Shown: positions 14,236-16,966 of the stretch, one piece after another | Layout: the number at the start of each line of letters is the position of its first letter | How positions within the stretch are numbered: the first letter of the stretch is position 1 | Assembly: GCA_964423525.1 (NCBI GenBank) | Contig: CAYRFU010000148.1 | Location: 1-16,966 of the forward strand | DNA: 16,966 nucleotides | From: CAYRFU01 sp964423525 | GTDB lineage: Bacteria; Vulcanimicrobiota; Xenobia; Xenobiales; JADMJV01 | Direction: 5' to 3' | Position numbers and translations under genes: made by a program | Notes under the pieces: model-generated | Seen by the model: the letters and a program-made list of their open reading frames with translations, nothing else | What the model was told of the DNA's origin: nothing | Databases searched by the model: none

Positions 14236-15532
14236 TTGACCGTGAGCCGTATCCCAGAGGTCCAATGGGCCATCCAGCATCCCAAATGCCCCGACTGGGC
14301 CCGCCAGATGCTGACGGAATTCGAAAAGTCCGCCCCCCGGGCCGAGCCGATCGGCCGTGACGAAGTGCGCTTGAGTGTGCACCAGAGTCGAGAGCGTTTT
14401 TATTGGGTTGGGGGAGACCAGCCGATCGGAAGCGTTGAGGATGGTTCGATCACCCGAAGCTTCCAAGACACGTTCTTCTCGATCGACCGCCTGGAGGGCC
14501 CGGTTCATACCAACATCGCAACCTCCGACCGCGGATGGGTCAAGATTGTTCGCGCAGACGTCAGCGGGAAGACGCCCTCCTATCAACTTACCAACGAGGG
14601 TCTGGACAGCGAGCAGTCTTCCACGCCAGCAACCATGGCGTGGTCGACAGTGCTTGAAGAGCTGAGCCCTCCTCCCCACTTCCGTGAGGTGTTCGTGACC
14701 CGATCGGGTTCGATGGAACAGGTGAGAAGGGACTATCTGCACCAGTTGCGAGAAGGGATGGAGGACCTACCAGCGCCGGGACGAGAGACTTTCCTGGAGA
14801 TCCTGGCATCGGGTCGTTCCGATGTTCCTCGCCGATTATGGACGGCGATGCACCAGCTGGGGGTCGACCCTGACCTACGCCAAGTCTGCGCGGACTGGCG
14901 CTCGCTCGAGGACGTGCCCAGTCTCTCTTCTGATGGGATGAGCCGAACTCGTTGTCACTGGTTACCGCCAGCCGTGTTGGCCAACTCCCTGGCCCGAGCC
15001 GGTTGGGAGGTCCAAGGCCAAAGCGGCCTCCCCATCGCGGAAGTGGTCGGGGTCGGAGGGGGTCCGGGAGGCCTGGCGACCTGCGCGCAGCTGACCAACC
15101 GGGGGGTCAAGACGGTCCTTTTCGAGGGATGTTACCTCGGTCAAAGTTTTTCAGACCGGGGTGCGGCGGCCGTCCACCGCTTGCGAACCGGGCTGAACGA
15201 GAGCGAGCTGGTCCGAGGTGGCCTCGACCATCCCGCCTCGCTGTTCAGGCATCGTCTGGACCTCCGAGCGCGAAGCTACGACGGGCGGCGCAATTGGAGC
15301 GAACTGACCGGAGCTCCCTTCGAGGATCTATCGCCGGCCCAGAAAGGAGGCCTGGGGGTGATTGAGCGCAACGAGTTCTAAAGCTACATGGCCGAGCTGG
15401 GCGCTTGGCTGACGAACCAAGACACCTTCGTGTGCGAGCAAAGTCCCGTCACCGCGGTGGAGCGGCAAGGGGATTTGATCCGGATCGAGACCGAGCCAGG
15501 CCACCAAGTTTTATGTCGTCACCTAGGAGCGC

Positions 15533-15565
15533 GGCCGGAAACCCCATTGACAATGGGGTCCGGCC
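15533..15565. repeat. Strong near-perfect hairpin within the damaged oxidoreductase gene
   Basis: GGCCGG, AA, ACCCCATT, GAC, AATGGGGT, CCGGCC: 14 paired bases with a 2-base bulge on one side and a 3-base loop. It could be a small palindromic insertion or REP-like unit. It falls where the protein reading (ARPETPLTMGSGQSDD) stops resembling the flavoenzyme fold. No second full copy was noticed in this window. Confidence 0.55.
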
Positions 15566-16794
15566 AGAGCGACGACCCACAGGTTGTGCTAGAACGTCCG
15601 GCCATCCACCGTAGGTTGTGTGGCGGAACTTGCTTCCGCCGCTCAAAGTGACTTTCCGGCCGGACTTCTAGTGGTGGCCACGGGCCTGGTCGAGGGCAAT
15701 GGGGCTAACGGTCGACTCCCCAAGGGACTTAAAGAGCTGCAAGGGGTCACAACGGTCATGACCGACCACGACCTGTTCGTCCAAGAAAGCGAGCCCGACC
15801 CAAGTCTGCTGCTGGTCTGCGGAGTGCGACTGCTCTCCCGACCCAGCGTCCTGAACTATGTCGACGGGCTGGGCCAGGGCTCTCGAGCGGCTGTCGTCGG
15901 TGCCGGTGAGTCTGGAGTGAAGGCCGCCATCGAGCTGCTGGAATTCAACCCAAGTTTGTCGGTGGATCTCTATGCATCCCAGACCATCGGGCCTTACCAA
16001 ACACAGGTTCCCTCCAACTCCATCGTCGACTTGGTCGTGCAGGAGAACTACGAGAATCAGGCTTTGACCGAAAAAGCGAACCAAATGGCCAGCGCTCCAG
16101 GAGCACCGGTTACGATCGACTCGTGGCGGAAGCTGGTGGACTTCGAGTCCTCTGGGCGCCTGCGGATGCGGGAGCTTGGGGAATACTTCGAGCCTGATAC
16201 CGTGGCCCTCGAGGTCAACGGCTCGAGAATCAAGCCAACTGATCGCCTCCGGGATTTATGGTCACGACCCTCCGGCTCAACCGGCCACCGCGTTACCCGA
16301 GGTGAATATGGTGGTGGTGGCCGCCGGTTACAGCAGTGATCCCAACCCGCTGATGCAGATGCTGGCCGAGCAAGAGCTAGTCAAACTCGACCGGCGAGGG
16401 CGCCCAGAAACGCCGGACGGTCTGGTTAGCGCGGCCAGCCCTCAGGTGCTCTTTAATACCGCCGGCGTCGTTCATCAGCCGGCCGACACGACTTTCAGGG
16501 GCAGGTCAATTGGGGCAGTCGAGATCGCCAGGCGGATCACGGGCGAGGAACGAGAGAATCACCCCGGCGAAGAGGTCGCCCGCTATCTCCTCCACCACGG
16601 GAGCCACCCGGTGGTCGTGCTGGGGCTCAATGATTCGATCGAAGGCGCTAGAGATGCGCGCGGACGACACTTCAACCGTGAAAACCTTAAAGCCGACATT
16701 CTCTACGGTCCGGCCTCGGTCCAAGCAGATCTGCCCGCTCACCACACCCTGGAGGCGGATTCTCCCGAATGGCTCACCCCGGCCGAACGGTTCC

Positions 16795-16966
16795 CCCTGA
16801 GTCGAGCGCGCCAAGTGGCCGAGCGTTTGGGACCCGCCGAAACGCTCATGCAGATGCTCTCGGGCAAATGGATCGTCGCCGCCCTTGCGGCGGCCGCTGA
16901 GCTTCGAATCGCCGAGGCGCTGGAGTCACCAACGACCCTCGACGTCCTGGCCCACCGGCCCGGGAT
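16795..16966 (+). other. N-terminal dimerisation domain of a SAM-dependent O-methyltransferase (domain of the gene above, cut by edge)
   Basis: In the last reading frame the sequence becomes ETLMQMLSGKWIVAALAAAA, then ELRIAEALESPTTLDVLAHR. This is the helix and winged-helix pattern that opens plant-type and bacterial small-molecule O-methyltransferases (lexm-sG-W-x-A-AaeL-I-eaL-p-t-eeLA). There is no stop or start between this and the oxidoreductase part, so it reads as a fusion. The SAM-binding Rossmann part would lie beyond the window. The 100-residue linker before it (HPGEEVARYLLHHGSHPVVV) is unrecognised. Confidence 0.65.

Larger units (their letters stand above)
14242..16966 (+). pseudogene. 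Degraded FMO-like monooxygenase fused to an O-methyltransferase (continues past right edge)
   Basis: One long coding sequence is visible but not readable as a single frame. From GTG 14242 the frame is open to TAA 15379-15381 (residues 1-379), then continues in the same frame (after NEF comes SYMAELGAWL). A +1 shift is needed near 15617 (HRRL to VAELASAAQSDFP) and another near 16250 (DRLR to IYGHDPPAQPA); the frame is then open to the edge. Residues 1-260 are unrecognised. An FAD Rossmann fold starts at GGGPGG (272-277), GVKTVLFE following. LLVVATG, the NAD(P) motif VVGAGESG (GAGESG at 15899-15916) and VVVAAGYSSDPNP follow in FMO order. The segment 15505-15600 is poorly conserved with the fold. 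Three or more lesions indicate a decaying gene, or sequencing errors if confined to indels. It would hydroxylate a substrate in a natural-product-like pathway (inference). Confidence 0.72.

Noticed and set aside
15379..15381. TAA as the natural end of the first protein, with separate downstream genes
   Set aside because: The sequence resumes in the same frame with SYMAELGAWL and then the expected flavoenzyme motifs; no ribosome binding site or spacer follows. Translational recoding of TAA was considered but nothing supports it.
15610..16260. Programmed +1 frameshifting at 15617 and 16250
   Set aside because: There is no slippery site with an in-frame stop at the shift point or stimulatory structure placed for recoding, and a separate in-frame TAA also breaks the gene. 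Decay or sequence error is simpler.
16308..16320. Short GTG triplet run as a microsatellite (phase-variable tract)
   Set aside because: Only a few units; it encodes the VVV of the normal second dinucleotide motif MVVVAAGYSS, so it is ordinary coding sequence.
1..16966. Search for CRISPR arrays, tRNA/rRNA genes, transposases or phage-defence genes
   Set aside because: Reading both strands showed no repeat-spacer array, tRNA cloverleaf, insertion sequence or defence module beyond AddAB's general role against foreign DNA.

Overview
The window is GC-rich bacterial DNA from an organism I cannot place. It is gene-dense, with several GTG or TTG starts and 4-8 bp start/stop overlaps. No rRNA, tRNA, CRISPR array, transposase or phage gene was seen. 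The family mix (AddAB, a lipoprotein, TPR and glycosidase genes, lineage-specific proteins) would suit an uncultured environmental bacterium, but nothing here fixes a phylum.

Layout. (1) 1-4593, minus strand: an addB-addA pair coupled by an ATGA overlap. addA runs off the left edge. Together they would form the double-strand-break resection helicase-nuclease. (2) 4594-5416: a divergent spacer with a perfect dyad, a small lipoprotein on the plus strand, then about 250 bp without a gene that holds several inverted repeats. (3) 5417-7033, plus: an intact flavin amine or L-amino-acid oxidase. It meets a secreted or membrane-anchored 12-TPR protein (7030-8517, minus) tail to tail with a 4-bp stop overlap. 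(4) 8617-8781, plus: a 54-aa coiled-coil microprotein, again tail to tail by 4 bp with a minus-strand nucleotidyltransferase-fold protein (8778-9818). (5) 9880-13016, plus: a tightly overlapping four-gene operon encoding a membrane-anchored six-hairpin glycosidase, a DUF3859-like exported protein, a VC0807-like membrane protein and an alpha/beta hydrolase. A glycine-rich membrane protein (13088-14065) with its own ribosome binding site follows, and a strong stem-loop closes the block. (6) 14242-16966, plus: a large degraded gene. Read across three lesions, it joins an unknown N-terminal domain of about 260 residues, an FMO-like FAD/NAD(P) monooxygenase, and the start of an O-methyltransferase that continues past the right edge.

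The most unusual region is the right end: a monooxygenase-methyltransferase fusion broken by one in-frame stop and two +1 shifts, with a near-perfect hairpin of about 33 nt inside its damaged part. The next most interesting items are the operon of poorly characterised envelope genes (9880-13016), the microprotein, and a similar 'MIV...' plus Pro/Ala-rich N-terminus on two otherwise unrelated proteins. Most other content is recognisable housekeeping or widespread accessory material.
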